A stretch of 64,000 nt of DNA from Paenibacillus marchantiae (GTDB taxonomy: Bacteria > Bacillota > Bacilli > Paenibacillales > Paenibacillaceae), in assembly GCF_028771845.1 (NCBI RefSeq), contig NZ_CP118270.1, forward strand, positions 6,882,001-6,946,000, read 5' to 3'. Positions 34,938-44,556 of this stretch are shown one piece after another. Position numbers and translations under genes: made by a program. The notes beneath the pieces are model-generated. The model did not search any database, had not been told where the DNA came from, and was given only the letters and a program-made list of their open reading frames with translations. Numbering within the stretch: the first letter of the stretch is position 1; each line of letters starts with the position of its first letter.

Positions 34938-35861
34938 ATGTTCGAGGAATTAAACGCTTTTGCGGCGGTTGTAGAGCAGTCCAGTCTGAACCGTGCATCG
35001 AAATTGCTGAATCTGTCACAACCCGCGCTGTCTCGCAAAATCTCCAAATTGGAGGATGAGCTCGGCGTAGCGCTCTTTCATCGCCGTGGTAAACGACTTG
35101 AATTAACCAGCGTAGGCCAGTTCGCCTATACTTTCGCGGTAGAGCAGAAACAGCAGCAACAAAAATTTCTGACCATGCTGGCCCAGTACAAGGACGAAGA
35201 ACAAAGCTCCATTACGCTTGGAGCCAGTCTGACAACGCTTCAAACCACTTTGCCACCGCTGGTAAATGCCTTTATGGAGAAGCATCCGAACGCCGAAATC
35301 AAGCTGGTGACGGGGAAAACACATGAAATCGTCTCTTTTGTCCGGGATAAAAAAGCCGATGTGGGCATCGTTGCCTCTTCTATAAGTGAAGCCGGGCTAA
35401 ACTGTGTGCCGCTCTTTGATGATCATCTGGAGCTGGTTGTACCCCTAAAGCATCCCCTATCGGGTAAAGAAGCCGGAATGGAACATTTGCAAGATCTGCC
35501 GATGATTACGTTCTCCAAAGGAACCTGGTATCGCAAATTGACCGACGATCTGTTCCAGCGCTGCGCCGTGATGCCGGATATTCGCATGGAGATTGATTCC
35601 TTTGAAGCGATTGTCCGTCTTCTGCCTACCTGCAAAGCCGCAGCCCTGCTGCCCAAGTCGTATCTCCGGCCTCAATTGCTTGCGGACAATGATCTTGTCT
35701 CGGTATATCTGCCGCAACTGCAACAGACCCGGCGCACAACCTGCATGATCTATGGGGAAAAGGAAGACCTCAGCCAAACCTCCAGACAGTGGGTCAGGGA
35801 AACGGCTGCTCTCTTTACAGCAAAGGCGCCGCTGCCCTCACGGAGGACTACGACGCCTTAG
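34938..35861 (+). CDS. LysR-family regulator divergent from sdhCAB
   Basis: I start at the ATG at 34938 (AGAGG 9 nt upstream); the frame is open from 34863 without a binding site. The 307-residue protein has an N-terminal winged helix (VEQSSLNRASKLLNLSQPALSRKISKLEDELGVALFHRRG) and a two-lobed effector domain. It belongs to the CitR/CcpC-like layout, but similarity by eye cannot fix the effector. Its position back-to-back with sdhCAB suggests it controls succinate dehydrogenase or related TCA genes. Confidence 0.87.
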   Translation: MFEELNAFAAVVEQSSLNRASKLLNLSQPALSRKISKLEDELGVALFHRRGKRLELTSVGQFAYTFAVEQKQQQQKFLTMLAQYKDEEQSSITLGASLTTLQTTLPPLVNAFMEKHPNAEIKLVTGKTHEIVSFVRDKKADVGIVASSISEAGLNCVPLFDDHLELVVPLKHPLSGKEAGMEHLQDLPMITFSKGTWYRKLTDDLFQRCAVMPDIRMEIDSFEAIVRLLPTCKAAALLPKSYLRPQLLADNDLVSVYLPQLQQTRRTTCMIYGEKEDLSQTSRQWVRETAALFTAKAPLPSRRTTTP

Positions 35862-35916
35862 CATTCATATTAATCAGCCGAGCTCAACGCTCTGCTTTCA
35901 TTTAATAGACTCAGCT

Positions 35917-36588
35917 CTAGCTCTCTTGGCTGATCACTTCTTCCTCAAAACGGTCAATGTCATCATTCATGCCGATAATCACCATGATATCACCCATCTG
36001 AAGCGAGTCCAGTGCAGTCGGGGCAATGATAACCCCGGCTTCCTTTTGCAGAGCTACAATGCTGCAACCAAAGCGTACTCGAGCATTCAGAGTGGACAGC
36101 GTTTTATTATGCAGACAGGCTGGAACCTTCATCTCCACAATACTGTAATCATCGGACAATTCGATATAATCCAGCAGATTCGGGGTGACGAGCTGATGGG
36201 CAACCCGAATTCCCATATCACGCTCAGGATAAACGACACGATCGATCCCCAGCTTGTCCAGTGCCCGTCCATGAAGAACTGAAATGGCTTTGGCCACAAC
36301 TGTTTTTACACCGAGTTCCTTCAGTAAAATAGCAGTGAGAATACTGGTCTGGATATCAGCCCCAATGGCAACAACACAGCAGTCAAAATTACGGATGCCC
36401 AGGGAGCGCAGCACTTCCTCATCAGTTGAATCCGCGACGACGGCATGGGTGACCAATTCACTCATGTCTTCGACGACTTCTTCATTTTTATCGATACCCA
36501 GCACTTCATAACCAAGCTCCATTAATTCCTGTGCCACACTGGAGCCAAAGCGCCCTAGCCCAATTACCGCAAACTGCTGTGTTTTCAT
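35917..36588 (-). CDS. ktrA: potassium channel regulatory subunit (KtrA/TrkA type)
   Basis: The 223-residue protein is an RCK_N Rossmann domain (FAVIGLGRFGSSVAQEL, GIDKNEEVVED, VADSTDEEVL, VAIGADIQTSIL) followed by an RCK_C domain (about 140-220). Such octameric rings gate KtrB by binding ATP/ADP, and the C-terminal domain binds c-di-AMP in Firmicutes. It lies 17 nt after the transporter gene. Confidence 0.92.
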   Translation of the reverse strand: MKTQQFAVIGLGRFGSSVAQELMELGYEVLGIDKNEEVVEDMSELVTHAVVADSTDEEVLRSLGIRNFDCCVVAIGADIQTSILTAILLKELGVKTVVAKAISVLHGRALDKLGIDRVVYPERDMGIRVAHQLVTPNLLDYIELSDDYSIVEMKVPACLHNKTLSTLNARVRFGCSIVALQKEAGVIIAPTALDSLQMGDIMVIIGMNDDIDRFEEEVISQES

Positions 36589-36605
36589 TGTTCTTCACGA
36601 ACCCC

Positions 36606-37970
36606 TTATCCAATAATCATTTTGCCTTCCGGATACCTGTACAACTCTTTACCCTTTTTCTGTCCGAGTGCATACGCGAGCGTAATTGGTCCAAGACGTC
36701 CTGCAAACATGGTGAAACAGATCAAAAGCTTGCCGATCGTGGTCAGCTTCAGTGTAAGCCCCATAGATAAACCAACGGTACCGAAGGCGGATGTCGTCTC
36801 AAATAATATCATCAAAAAACTGCTGTCTTCCGTCGTACTAAGCACCATCGTAACGGCAATAATGAGCAACAGGGCAAGCAGTGTAATCGTCAGTGCTTTG
36901 AAAATCCGTTCCTGTAGGAGCCGATATCTGAAAAAGACGATATCTTCCCGTCCACGCATCATGGCATAGACAGCTCCGGCCATAATCATGAATGTGGTTG
37001 TTTTAATGCCGCCTCCAGTAGAACCGGGGGAAGCACCAATAAACATTAATATAATGATGAAAAATTGCGTTGCCTGTCTCAGGCCAGCAATGTCTACCGT
37101 ATTCGCCCCTGCTGTTCTTGGGGAAACCGACTGAAAGAACGAACCGAGAATTTTACCACCCCAGTTCAAACCACCCAGTGTCCGGGGATTGCTGAATTCA
37201 AAAACAAAAATAACCAGTGCGCCAAATACGATTAACAAACCTGTCGTCAGCAATACCACTTTGGAATGCAGCGAAAGCTTCTTCGTCCTCCGATACTCCA
37301 CCAGATCAGATAGAACAACAAAACCGATACCGCCTGCAATAATCAGGAACATGGCAGTAAAATTCACGAGCGGATCATACACATACCCGGTTAAGCTGCG
37401 GAATTCCCCGAACATATCAAACCCAGCATTGTTAAACATGGAGATGGCATGCCAATATCCATAATAGATGGCCTGCCCCATTGGCATATCAAACGACCAC
37501 CGAATGGCGAACAACGTGCCACATATGCCTTCCAATATGAGCGAGTAGATCACAACTTTGCGAATAAGACGGACAATCCCCTCCATCGTACTCTGGTTCA
37601 TCGCTTCCTGCAAAATCAACCGCTCACGCAGAGAGATCCGCCGTTTGAATGCAATCGCCACCAGTGTCGACATCGTCATAAAGCCAAGACCGCCAATTTG
37701 AATCAGGATTGCAATTATAATCTGACCCAACGTCGAAAAATGAGTACCTGTATCCACCACAACCAGCCCCGTTACACAGACTGCAGAAGTCGCAGTGAAG
37801 AGTGCATCAATAAAAGGAAGGCTGACTCCGCTTCGACTGGATGTCGGGAGCATCAACAGAAGTGTCCCGAGCAATATAATACCCGCGAACCCTAGGACCA
37901 GAATTCGGGGTGGCGATAGACGCATCCATTGAACATTCATTTTCACTTGAGTATCATCCACCTCTGCCAA
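36606..37970 (-). CDS. ktrB: Trk/Ktr potassium uptake transmembrane subunit
   Basis: The 454-residue membrane protein has four M1-P-M2 repeats. The first selectivity loop is ATSAVCVTGLVVVDTG (about 57-72) and later loops include FNNAGFDMFG, GASPGSTGGGIKTTT and TTSAFGTVGLSMG. It takes up K+ (Na+-coupled in Ktr). I use the TTG at 37970; in-frame GTG codons at 37961 and about 37946 and the ATG at 37940 are alternatives, and a terminator-like hairpin ends right at the TTG. Confidence 0.9.
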   Translation of the reverse strand: MAEVDDTQVKMNVQWMRLSPPRILVLGFAGIILLGTLLLMLPTSSRSGVSLPFIDALFTATSAVCVTGLVVVDTGTHFSTLGQIIIAILIQIGGLGFMTMSTLVAIAFKRRISLRERLILQEAMNQSTMEGIVRLIRKVVIYSLILEGICGTLFAIRWSFDMPMGQAIYYGYWHAISMFNNAGFDMFGEFRSLTGYVYDPLVNFTAMFLIIAGGIGFVVLSDLVEYRRTKKLSLHSKVVLLTTGLLIVFGALVIFVFEFSNPRTLGGLNWGGKILGSFFQSVSPRTAGANTVDIAGLRQATQFFIIILMFIGASPGSTGGGIKTTTFMIMAGAVYAMMRGREDIVFFRYRLLQERIFKALTITLLALLLIIAVTMVLSTTEDSSFLMILFETTSAFGTVGLSMGLTLKLTTIGKLLICFTMFAGRLGPITLAYALGQKKGKELYRYPEGKMIIG

Positions 37971-38066
37971 AAAGAAAATGACCCCACGACGTGGAGCCTT
38001 TCTCCGAAGTGCTTTTCCATATCACTTGACGGAATAGCCAAGCCCTTTGAAAGCCCTATTTCGGAG
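37968..38066 (-). promoter_or_regulatory. ktrB leader: closing stem plus terminator-like hairpin (possible attenuator)
   Basis: On the minus strand CTCCGAA (38066-38060) pairs with TTCGGAG (38008-38002), closing a domain of about 50 nt that contains AAGTG/CACTT and other pairings. It is followed by CTCCAC-GTC-GTGGGG and TCATTTTCTTTTT, which ends at the proposed start codon. A closed domain followed by a terminator is the layout of transcription-attenuating riboswitches. Conserved c-di-AMP riboswitch (ydaO) sequences were not seen. Confidence 0.4.
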
Positions 38067-38207
38067 CGTAAACATGTATGATTTTCGCTGTAATACATAT
38101 ACATTAGGTTGGAATGCCTTTTATACCTTCTATTCGTTCCCTTGTTAGCCTAAAGACATGCGGAATATTGGACATTTGATTCAAAATTATAAGCGCTGCG
38201 ACGTTTG

Positions 38208-38229
38208 TACACAAAACGATTTTTGTGTA
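38208..38229. promoter_or_regulatory. perfect 9-bp inverted repeat upstream of the CPBP gene
   Basis: TACACAAAA (38208-38216), CGAT, TTTTGTGTA (38221-38229). It is symmetric and AT rich, with no U-run, so it looks more like a protein operator than a terminator. It lies 187 nt before the CPBP start codon and 238 nt from ktrB. Confidence 0.4.
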
Positions 38230-38415
38230 AATAGCATCGAATTCCGTCAAAAAGGGAAAAACTCAGATATGGCGACGGATAGATCAGATTGTTTCGATCA
38301 TTTTCATTCGTTTTCATGCATTTGCACCACTTCTCGTTTCGCCATTGGCATTCGGGGCTTGGGCTGTGCTATCTTTACTTTAATATCCACATTAATAAAG
38401 GAGGAACAATATTAA

Positions 38416-40113
38416 ATGAATCCCTTAGGGCAGCCTTTGGTACTCAAAGCTAACTTCAAGCGTTTAGGGTTGCTTGCGGCGATTGGTCTGATTCTGTTTT
38501 TCGTTTTTCAAATCTTTCCTGCCACCTCATCGCAAACGACTGATATCCAGTCTACTTCCTTCATAAGCAAGGAGAAAGCGGCGGAGTCGGCACGATCTTT
38601 TGCAGCTTCTCTACCTGATTATACCCTTCCGACGGATACCGGAAACGAGATGGTGACGTACCAAACCCATTCCGATATTTATGGGTATATGGCCAAAACC
38701 AAACAGTTAGAAACCTATAACAAGAAATGGGAAACAACCTATCCTTACGATGTGTACCGCGTTCGTTTGCCCGATCAGGACAAAGGCGGTTATTTGAATG
38801 TTGACGTACATATGAGAACAGGAAAAGTTGTCGGTTTCAAGCGCGAACTGCCTTCTTCCCTGTATGCATCCATTGAGGCTGAGCAGGACAAAAGCAAAGT
38901 GAATGCTGCCCAACGTTTAGCTGAAGATAACCTTTCTCTAAATGAAAAAGAGCAGCTTGCCGCTAGCGTCCTTGGCGAATTCGGGTATACTGTACCGAAA
39001 CTTCAACTGGACACCCGTGAAGAAGAAGCGGGGCTGCAATACACAGATAATGAAAAGCAAATTGGAGATTCCAAGCTGGAACTGAATTTTACGTTTGAAA
39101 ACGGAGCCGTTCGCTCCTTCGAATCGGTCTTCTCAGTCCCTGACTCCCATACTGACTATGTAGAAAATCAGACTCGGCAAGCCAACTGGATGACTTACGG
39201 CGGTTATGCTTTCCTGACCTTTGTGCTTGGCGTGCTCGCGATCATCTACAGTATTCTGACGAGGGCAAACACGTCGTTCAAACGCGGAATCGTTCTGTCC
39301 TTGGTATACTTTGCGGCTTCCGTGATTGGCACACTGAACATGATCCCGCTCTTTCAGGCGCAGGGGCTATCTAATTTTATGCTGACCTTCCTGATGGTGA
39401 TGCAAGCTGGGATAACGCTGGTTATGAGTGCAACCATCTATCTGTCGCTCGTTGCCGGTGACGGCATGTGGCGCAAAATCGGTCTGAATCCTTGGCCTCG
39501 GGCCAAAGAACCCGGATACGGCAAATATGTACTGCACAGTATGTATACAGGCTACTTATGGGCGTTGATTCTACTGGGTGTGCAATCCGTACTGTTCTTT
39601 ATTCTGGAGCGCAGTATTGGAAGCTGGTCAACAACATCGGCTGACCAGTCCACATACAACATGAGTTATGCCTGGATCTTCCCGATTATGGCTTGGATGG
39701 CCGGGATCGGTGAGGAAACGGTCTATCGCCTGTTCGGGATTCGCATGATGCAGAAGGTGGTACGAAATACGTTCATCGCCTGCCTTATCCCAACATTGGT
39801 CTGGGCTCTGGGACACACCCTGTACCCGATCTATCCGGTGATCACACGTCCAATAGAGCTTACTGTCATCGGACTTTTGTTCAGTCTGATCATGCTGCGC
39901 CACGGCTTCATCGCCGTTGTATTCGCGCATGTTATCTTTGACAGCCTGTTGATGGGGCTAAGCCTGATCTTCATGGGTGATGCACTGAACATTTCCGCAG
40001 GACTCTTCTGGATTGTGCTTCCGGCCATCGTTGGTTATGTCATCTATAAGATGAATCCAAAACAAAAAGAGAAGCCGTATGTCACGACTCCTCATCACGA
40101 AGTGCTGCAATAA
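38416..40113 (+). CDS. CPBP-family intramembrane metalloprotease with PepSY-like N-terminal region
   Basis: The 565-residue protein has an N-terminal membrane helix (17-34), an extracytoplasmic region (about 40-250) with two repeats that resemble YPEB/PepSY-type folds, then seven or more membrane helices. The CPBP (Abi) motifs are present: [12 protein letters not shown] (EExxxR), WALGHTLYP and FAHVIFD (HxxxD). Such proteins are Rce1-like proteases. AAAGGAGG precedes the ATG. Its last 32 nt overlap the 3' end of uvrC on the other strand. Confidence 0.85.
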   Translation: MNPLGQPLVLKANFKRLGLLAAIGLILFFVFQIFPATSSQTTDIQSTSFISKEKAAESARSFAASLPDYTLPTDTGNEMVTYQTHSDIYGYMAKTKQLETYNKKWETTYPYDVYRVRLPDQDKGGYLNVDVHMRTGKVVGFKRELPSSLYASIEAEQDKSKVNAAQRLAEDNLSLNEKEQLAASVLGEFGYTVPKLQLDTREEEAGLQYTDNEKQIGDSKLELNFTFENGAVRSFESVFSVPDSHTDYVENQTRQANWMTYGGYAFLTFVLGVLAIIYSILTRANTSFKRGIVLSLVYFAASVIGTLNMIPLFQAQGLSNFMLTFLMVMQAGITLVMSATIYLSLVAGDGMWRKIGLNPWPRAKEPGYGKYVLHSMYTGYLWALILLGVQSVLFFILERSIGSWSTTSADQSTYNMSYAWIFPIMAWMAGIGEETVYRLFGIRMMQKVVRNTFIACLIPTLVWALGHTLYPIYPVITRPIELTVIGLLFSLIMLRHGFIAVVFAHVIFDSLLMGLSLIFMGDALNISAGLFWIVLPAIVGYVIYKMNPKQKEKPYVTTPHHEVLQ

Positions 40114-42172
40114 TCTGATTCGCAAGCTTGTCACCAATAGATAGAGGCCGGAAGTCTTCGACGCTGGCCTCTTTTATTTTGCGTAAAGAGCCAAAATGCT
40201 TCAGCAGCAGCTTGCGCCGCTTTTCTCCGATCCCCGGAATGGCATCCAGACGGGAAGTCACCATCGATTTACCACGCTGCTCGCGGTGGAACGAAATCGC
40301 AAAACGGTGGACCTCTTCCTGAATCCGCTGCAACAGGTAGAACTCCTGACTATCCCGAGGCAAGGAGATGACTTCCGGTGGGTTGCCGATCATCAACTGT
40401 GAAGTCTTATGCTTCGCATCCTTCACCAGACCGCATACCGGAATAAACAGCCCCAGCTCATTTTCCAAAATATCCACGGCTGCTGAGATCTGCCCTTTGC
40501 CTCCATCAACCACGATCAGGTCAGGCTGGGTTAAGTTTTCCTTCAACACCCGCTCGTAACGGCGACGGATAACTTCTCGCATCGTTTCATAATCATCCGG
40601 TCCTTCAACCGAACGGACCTTGTACTTCCGATATTCCTTCTTATCCGGTTTACCATCGGTAAATACGATCATGGCAGATACCGGGTTGGTACCCTGGATG
40701 TTCGAGTTATCAAACGCTTCAATACGGTGAAGCTGATCCAGTCCAATAAAACGTCCCAGTCCTTCAGCAGCTTTCGATGTCCGTTCTTCATTCCGCTCAA
40801 TTAGGCGGAACTTCTCTTCCAGTGCCACACGTGCGTTATCCACGGCCATGGTGATCATCTGCCGTTTCAATCCACGCTGCGGAATGTGGACTTTGATTTC
40901 CAGCCATTCCTGCAATGCTGCTGCGACTTGAGAAGGATCTTCAAGACCTGGGGGCTGTTTATCAGCCGATACATCTTCCTGAGCAACAGCGTCTTCAAGG
41001 ATAACCATCGTAGCTTCTTCCGCTTCTGCTTCGGGTTGGCTATCACCATAAGATGCACGGGCCTCGGCAACACGTAGCTCAACCACAGAATCTTGCGCCA
41101 ATCGCGTTGTCTCTTCTGACTCGGCTGTCACCGCCGCAGGTACCGCTCCATCACCATCGGATATATCATCCGCACCAGCGTCATCAGTTGCCATATCTTT
41201 TGGCATTTCCGGCAGTAAAATCTCCTGTGGCAACGCTGGATTATCACTGTAATACTGGGTCACGTAAGACATAAAGTCACTGTATGCCTCACCGTAAAAC
41301 GGGAACGTCGACACGTGTCGTTCAATCATTTTCCCCTGACGCATATATAGAATCTGGACACACATCCAGCCTTTATCAATGGCAAAACCAAACACATCGC
41401 GGTCTCTGGCATCCGCCATCGTAATTTTCTGTTTTTCCATCATCGCATCAATGGCAATGACCTGATCCCGAAGTTCCTTGGCACGTTCAAAATATAGATC
41501 CTCAGCCGCTTCCTGCATTTTGCGCTGTAAATCCTTTTTGATCTCCTCATGCCCGCCACTCAAAAATGAACTGATCTCCTGGGAGATCTCATCATACTGC
41601 TCCTTGCCCACTTCTTGCACACAGGGAGCGAGGCACTGTCCCATATGATAATACAGGCATACTTCCTTCGGCATTACGCCGCATTTGCGTAACGGATACA
41701 TCCGGTCAAGCAGTTTTTTCGTTTGGTGTGCCGCATATGAATTCGGATAAGGTCCGAAGTATTTGGCTTTATCTTTGAGCACCCGCCGGGTCACTTCGAG
41801 TCGGGGATGTTTTTCATTCGTAATTTTAAGGTAAGGAAACGTCTTATCATCCTTGAGCAACACGTTATACCGCGGCATATGTTTCTTGATCAGGTTACAC
41901 TCCAGAATGAGTGCTTCCATATTGCTGCCGGTAACGATATATTCGAAATCACGGATTTCGGACACCAGGCGCTGTGTCTTCCCATTATGACTGCCGATAA
42001 AATATGATCTTACGCGATTCTTCAGCACTTTGGCTTTACCTACATAGATAATAGTACCTTCACTATTTTTCATCAGGTAACAGCCGGACATGTCAGGCAG
42101 CAAAGCCAGCTTGTGGCGAATCTGCTCTAGTGCCTTCTCCTGCTCCTGCACGTTTGTAATGAATTCATCCAT
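40082..42172 (-). CDS. uvrC: excinuclease ABC subunit C
   Basis: The 696-residue protein has the GIY-YIG nuclease ([19 protein letters not shown], 30-48), the Cys-containing linker, a UVR motif (about 215-250), the RNase H-like 5' nuclease ([26 protein letters not shown]) and a C-terminal helix-hairpin-helix pair ([20 protein letters not shown]). It makes the dual incisions in nucleotide excision repair. It is about 100 residues longer than typical UvrC because of an acidic insert at about 324-413. It follows trxA, as in B. subtilis. Confidence 0.96.
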   Translation of the reverse strand: MDEFITNVQEQEKALEQIRHKLALLPDMSGCYLMKNSEGTIIYVGKAKVLKNRVRSYFIGSHNGKTQRLVSEIRDFEYIVTGSNMEALILECNLIKKHMPRYNVLLKDDKTFPYLKITNEKHPRLEVTRRVLKDKAKYFGPYPNSYAAHQTKKLLDRMYPLRKCGVMPKEVCLYYHMGQCLAPCVQEVGKEQYDEISQEISSFLSGGHEEIKKDLQRKMQEAAEDLYFERAKELRDQVIAIDAMMEKQKITMADARDRDVFGFAIDKGWMCVQILYMRQGKMIERHVSTFPFYGEAYSDFMSYVTQYYSDNPALPQEILLPEMPKDMATDDAGADDISDGDGAVPAAVTAESEETTRLAQDSVVELRVAEARASYGDSQPEAEAEEATMVILEDAVAQEDVSADKQPPGLEDPSQVAAALQEWLEIKVHIPQRGLKRQMITMAVDNARVALEEKFRLIERNEERTSKAAEGLGRFIGLDQLHRIEAFDNSNIQGTNPVSAMIVFTDGKPDKKEYRKYKVRSVEGPDDYETMREVIRRRYERVLKENLTQPDLIVVDGGKGQISAAVDILENELGLFIPVCGLVKDAKHKTSQLMIGNPPEVISLPRDSQEFYLLQRIQEEVHRFAISFHREQRGKSMVTSRLDAIPGIGEKRRKLLLKHFGSLRKIKEASVEDFRPLSIGDKLANQIIAALRDEES

Positions 42173-42222
42173 AATTCGGTGGGTCCTCCTTCCCGATTAC
42201 TGAGAAAGCTGATAGCTTCACC

Positions 42223-42410
42223 TTACATGAGGCACTCCGATGACAGAATGACCTTTCGATCGCTATTATCCCCAGATTTCTTTGATTCTTTTCTTATAAC
42301 GTATAAATCCGGGGATAGGGCATGCTTCCGAAGTAGCTTTCTTTCAGAAAGCTTTTAGGCAACCACTTCGTTTCTACAAGTCATTTCTGCCCTCTCCGTT
42401 GTTCATGTAA
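42223..42410 (-). repeat. dispersed structured intergenic element, copy B (uvrC-trxA)
   Basis: Closing stem TTACATGA (42223-42230) with TCATGTAA (42403-42410); second stem CAGAATGAC (42244-42252) with GTCATTTCTG (42380-42389), again with one extra T; inner stem TATCCCCAGATTT (42267-42279) with AAATCCGGGGATA (42305-42317); separate hairpin AGCTTTCT-TTC-AGAAAGCT (42335-42353). It fills most of the trxA-uvrC gap. Confidence 0.8.
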
Positions 42411-42473
42411 ATTTCAGTTTCACCTTATAATAAATAGTATATCTTATATTGTCCTATATGAAAGTATTCGACG

Positions 42474-42503
42474 CAAAACGCCCCCGGCGCATAACCGGAG
42501 GCG
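42474..42503 (-). terminator. intrinsic terminator of trxA
   Basis: On the minus strand CGCCTCCGG-TTATGCG-CCGGGGGCG (one wobble) is followed by TTTTGCGT. It separates trxA from uvrC, with element copy B lying beyond it. Confidence 0.75.
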
Positions 42504-42522
42504 TATGTGAAATCTTGGTTAA

Positions 42523-42840
42523 TTATTGGTGTTTTTCGATAATTCCTTTGAGAGCATCTTTTGAGTTCAGACCAACCACTTTATCAACCGGTTGACCATC
42601 TTTGAAGAAGATCAATGTTGGAATGCTCATTACGCCGAAGCGGGAAGCGGATTCCGGATTTTCGTCCACATTGACTTTAGCAATTTTCACTGCATCGCCA
42701 ACTTCGGTGGACAGCTCTTCCAAGATTGGAGCGAGCATTTTACAAGGACCACACCAAGGCGCCCAGAAATCAACAAGAACCGTTCCTTCGCCTTCGACTT
42801 CAGCGTTGAAGGATTGATCGGATACGTTAACAATAGCCAT
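42523..42840 (-). CDS. trxA: thioredoxin
   Basis: The 105-residue protein has the active site WCGPCK (Cys30, Cys33), preceded by VLVDFWAP and followed by the cis-proline in MSIPTLIFFKDG. It is the general cytoplasmic disulfide reductant. A ribosome binding site AAGGAGG lies before the ATG. Confidence 0.97.
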   Translation of the reverse strand: MAIVNVSDQSFNAEVEGEGTVLVDFWAPWCGPCKMLAPILEELSTEVGDAVKIAKVNVDENPESASRFGVMSIPTLIFFKDGQPVDKVVGLNSKDALKGIIEKHQ

Positions 42841-42905
42841 GAAATTGTCCTCCTTATATATACTTACGGTTTATTTTAACCTGTAACGTCGCGAACGACA
42901 CTTCC

Positions 42906-42935
42906 AGTATAACACAGCAACTCTAATGTTGTGAA
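42906..42935 (-). promoter_or_regulatory. sigma-A promoter of trxA
   Basis: On the minus strand TTCACA (42935-42930), 18-nt spacer, TATACT (42911-42906). Confidence 0.6.
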
Positions 42936-43009
42936 ATGAACGCATCAATGTTCATCTTCCCAACATCAAATCTTCACAATTGGGGAACTAGCGGGTTCAC
43001 TGCAAAATC

Positions 43010-43039
43010 TTTACAAACGCTTTCTTTTCCAAGTATACT
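43010..43039 (+). promoter_or_regulatory. sigma-A promoter of the YqzM-like gene
   Basis: TTTACA (43010-43015), 18-nt spacer, TATACT (43034-43039), about 65 nt before the start codon. Confidence 0.6.
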
Positions 43040-43103
43040 AAAATTACTCCGGGCTTCAGTTCCCTGTAAGGGCAAGCTGTTATCCCCATAAGGAGGCAAT
43101 ACC

Positions 43104-43259
43104 ATGGATGCAAATGTGCGGATCAACGACCCGCGTGAACATGTGAACGAGGAACCCCGTAACGATCTGTTTGATCTGATTGCGGGTGTTGCTGGCATGG
43201 CCGGCCTGATGACGGTTATCTTTTTCGGAATGGTGATTTTCAAATTTATCACCGAATAG
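43104..43259 (+). CDS. YqzM-like small membrane protein, 51 residues
   Basis: AAGGAGG lies 7 nt before the ATG, and a promoter and terminator bracket the gene. The first 27 residues are polar (NDPREHVNEEPRNDLFD) and residues 28-48 form one membrane helix (GVAGMAGLMTVIFFGMVIFKF). The RND...D-G pattern before the helix resembles the YqzM family of short Bacillales proteins, whose function is unknown. Assignment to YqzM is by eye only; the gene itself is well supported. Confidence 0.75.
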   Translation: MDANVRINDPREHVNEEPRNDLFDLIAGVAGMAGLMTVIFFGMVIFKFITE

Positions 43260-43284
43260 GATCTTCAGGCTGCACGCAGGCCAG

Positions 43285-43328
43285 AAAAGCCCGGTTTTCG
43301 CGACAATGCGAAAGCCAGGCTTTTTTTG
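43285..43328 (+). terminator. intrinsic terminator of the YqzM-like gene
   Basis: AAAGCCCGGTTTTCGC (43287-43302) pairs with GCGAAAGCCAGGCTTT (43308-43323) with two mismatches, followed by TTTTTTT. It may also stop the convergent dnaI transcript. Confidence 0.75.
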
Positions 43329-43375
43329 GGACTATATGAGTAAAAAATAGATCAGATCGGTAACATAAATAGAAA

Positions 43376-44326
43376 TTAACGTTTACCCCGTTGATTCTCA
43401 CCTCGAACCGAGATGACATCAACAAACGGACGAATCCGGTCCATCAAACGCTGGCCTTTGTTCATTTCCTCGCCGTCCCTGCTTGTGAAGCTAAGATGTT
43501 TCTCCAGCCCATCCAAGTTGTAGTTAGACGTGTAAAATGTAGGTTTGCGATTCATACGGTAATTCAGAATGGAACCCATCACATGATCTCGAACCCATGG
43601 GTTCAGATTCTCTGCCCCAATATCATCAAAGATGAGCAGATCACAGCTTTTCAGAATATCCGTCGTTTCCTTCAGCTTGTTTCCTTCACTAATCATGGAT
43701 TTCAGATCCTCCACAAAATCAGGCATATAGATAATAACACCTGTGTGGCCCACAACCGCGAGTTCATGCAGCAGATAACACATCAGAAACGTCTTGCCCG
43801 TTCCAAATGATCCTTCCAAAAACAGTCCTTGCGGAGACAATCCATTCTCCTTGGTGTCGTTAATATAACGCAGAACCTGGTTCACCGCCGGAGCACGCAT
43901 CCGATCCTTGCCCATAATTTCCACATCGTTATATCCTGCATTGAGCGCACGCTCGTCCACATAGAAACTGCGGATTCTTTGCTTGATAACATGCTCATTC
44001 TGCCGGGCGATATGTTTGGAACAAGGTGCTTTTTTATCTATAATTTCGGGTTTACCGTTAAAATGCTCTACTTCCAGTTTGCAAAAGTGACCCTGGAAAT
44101 CGTTAGGACAGTTGTCGAGCCCCGGACAGTTCGCACAGTTCTTCGAATCTTTGGCATACTGATACAGCTTGCTCAGATCGGTAATAAGCTGTGCATCTTT
44201 CAGTTCAGGATGACCTGCGCGGAATTCGCGTACGTACGGATCTTCCATCAATTCCGCCGCAATCCGCCGCGACTGTTCACGAAAGGAAGGATTCAGCTGC
44301 TGAAGCAGTCCTCCCAAGGATTCCAT
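43376..44326 (-). CDS. dnaI: primosomal helicase loader DnaI
   Basis: The ATG at 44326 has AGGGGG 9 nt upstream, so it is preferred over an in-frame start at 44353. The 316-residue protein has an N-terminal zinc-binding region (CANCPGLDNCPNDFQGHFC, 64-82) and a C-terminal AAA+ ATPase with Walker A GSFGTGKT (172-179), Walker B LLIFDDIGAE and SRDGEE before the arginine-finger region. It loads the replicative helicase. dnaB, its usual neighbour, is not upstream; a sugar-degradation locus is. Confidence 0.92.
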   Translation of the reverse strand: MESLGGLLQQLNPSFREQSRRIAAELMEDPYVREFRAGHPELKDAQLITDLSKLYQYAKDSKNCANCPGLDNCPNDFQGHFCKLEVEHFNGKPEIIDKKAPCSKHIARQNEHVIKQRIRSFYVDERALNAGYNDVEIMGKDRMRAPAVNQVLRYINDTKENGLSPQGLFLEGSFGTGKTFLMCYLLHELAVVGHTGVIIYMPDFVEDLKSMISEGNKLKETTDILKSCDLLIFDDIGAENLNPWVRDHVMGSILNYRMNRKPTFYTSNYNLDGLEKHLSFTSRDGEEMNKGQRLMDRIRPFVDVISVRGENQRGKR

Positions 44327-44352
44327 GGCTTCAAGCCCCCTTAATAGTTTCA

Positions 44353-44440
44353 ATATAGAATGAACAATTGAATTTTACGATGACCATCATGATGGCAGGG
44401 TAACCTTCGATCGCTTGTAATTCTACTGTTCATTCTATAT
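44353..44440 (-). repeat. truncated structured element (copy D) enclosed by a perfect 14-bp inverted repeat
   Basis: ATATAGAATGAACA (44353-44366) and TGTTCATTCTATAT (44427-44440) are perfect complements. Inside, GATGGCAGGGTAACC then TTCGATCGCTTGT (44391-44417) aligns with the left end of copy B (GATGACAGAATGACC, then TTTCGATCGCTAT). The TATCCCC stem and the right half are absent. A 12-bp palindrome CCATCATGATGG lies at 44384-44395. Confidence 0.55.
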
Positions 44441-44556
44441 AAACTTGAGGAATAACTCAACATTTTCAGCTGGAAAAAGCATTATCCATTCCATGACAGT
44501 GCGCAGAACTTCGGTTAGACACTACACAAAAAATATATCCGATCACGCTTGGAATA

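Noticed and set aside
37971-38157. c-di-AMP (ydaO-type) riboswitch upstream of ktrB
   Set aside because: Expected from function, but the conserved sequence blocks were not found by eye; only a generic stem plus terminator layout is supported.
42974-43252. Minus-strand frame of 92 codons
   Set aside because: It overlaps the YqzM-like gene, which has a promoter, ribosome binding site, membrane helix and terminator on the plus strand.
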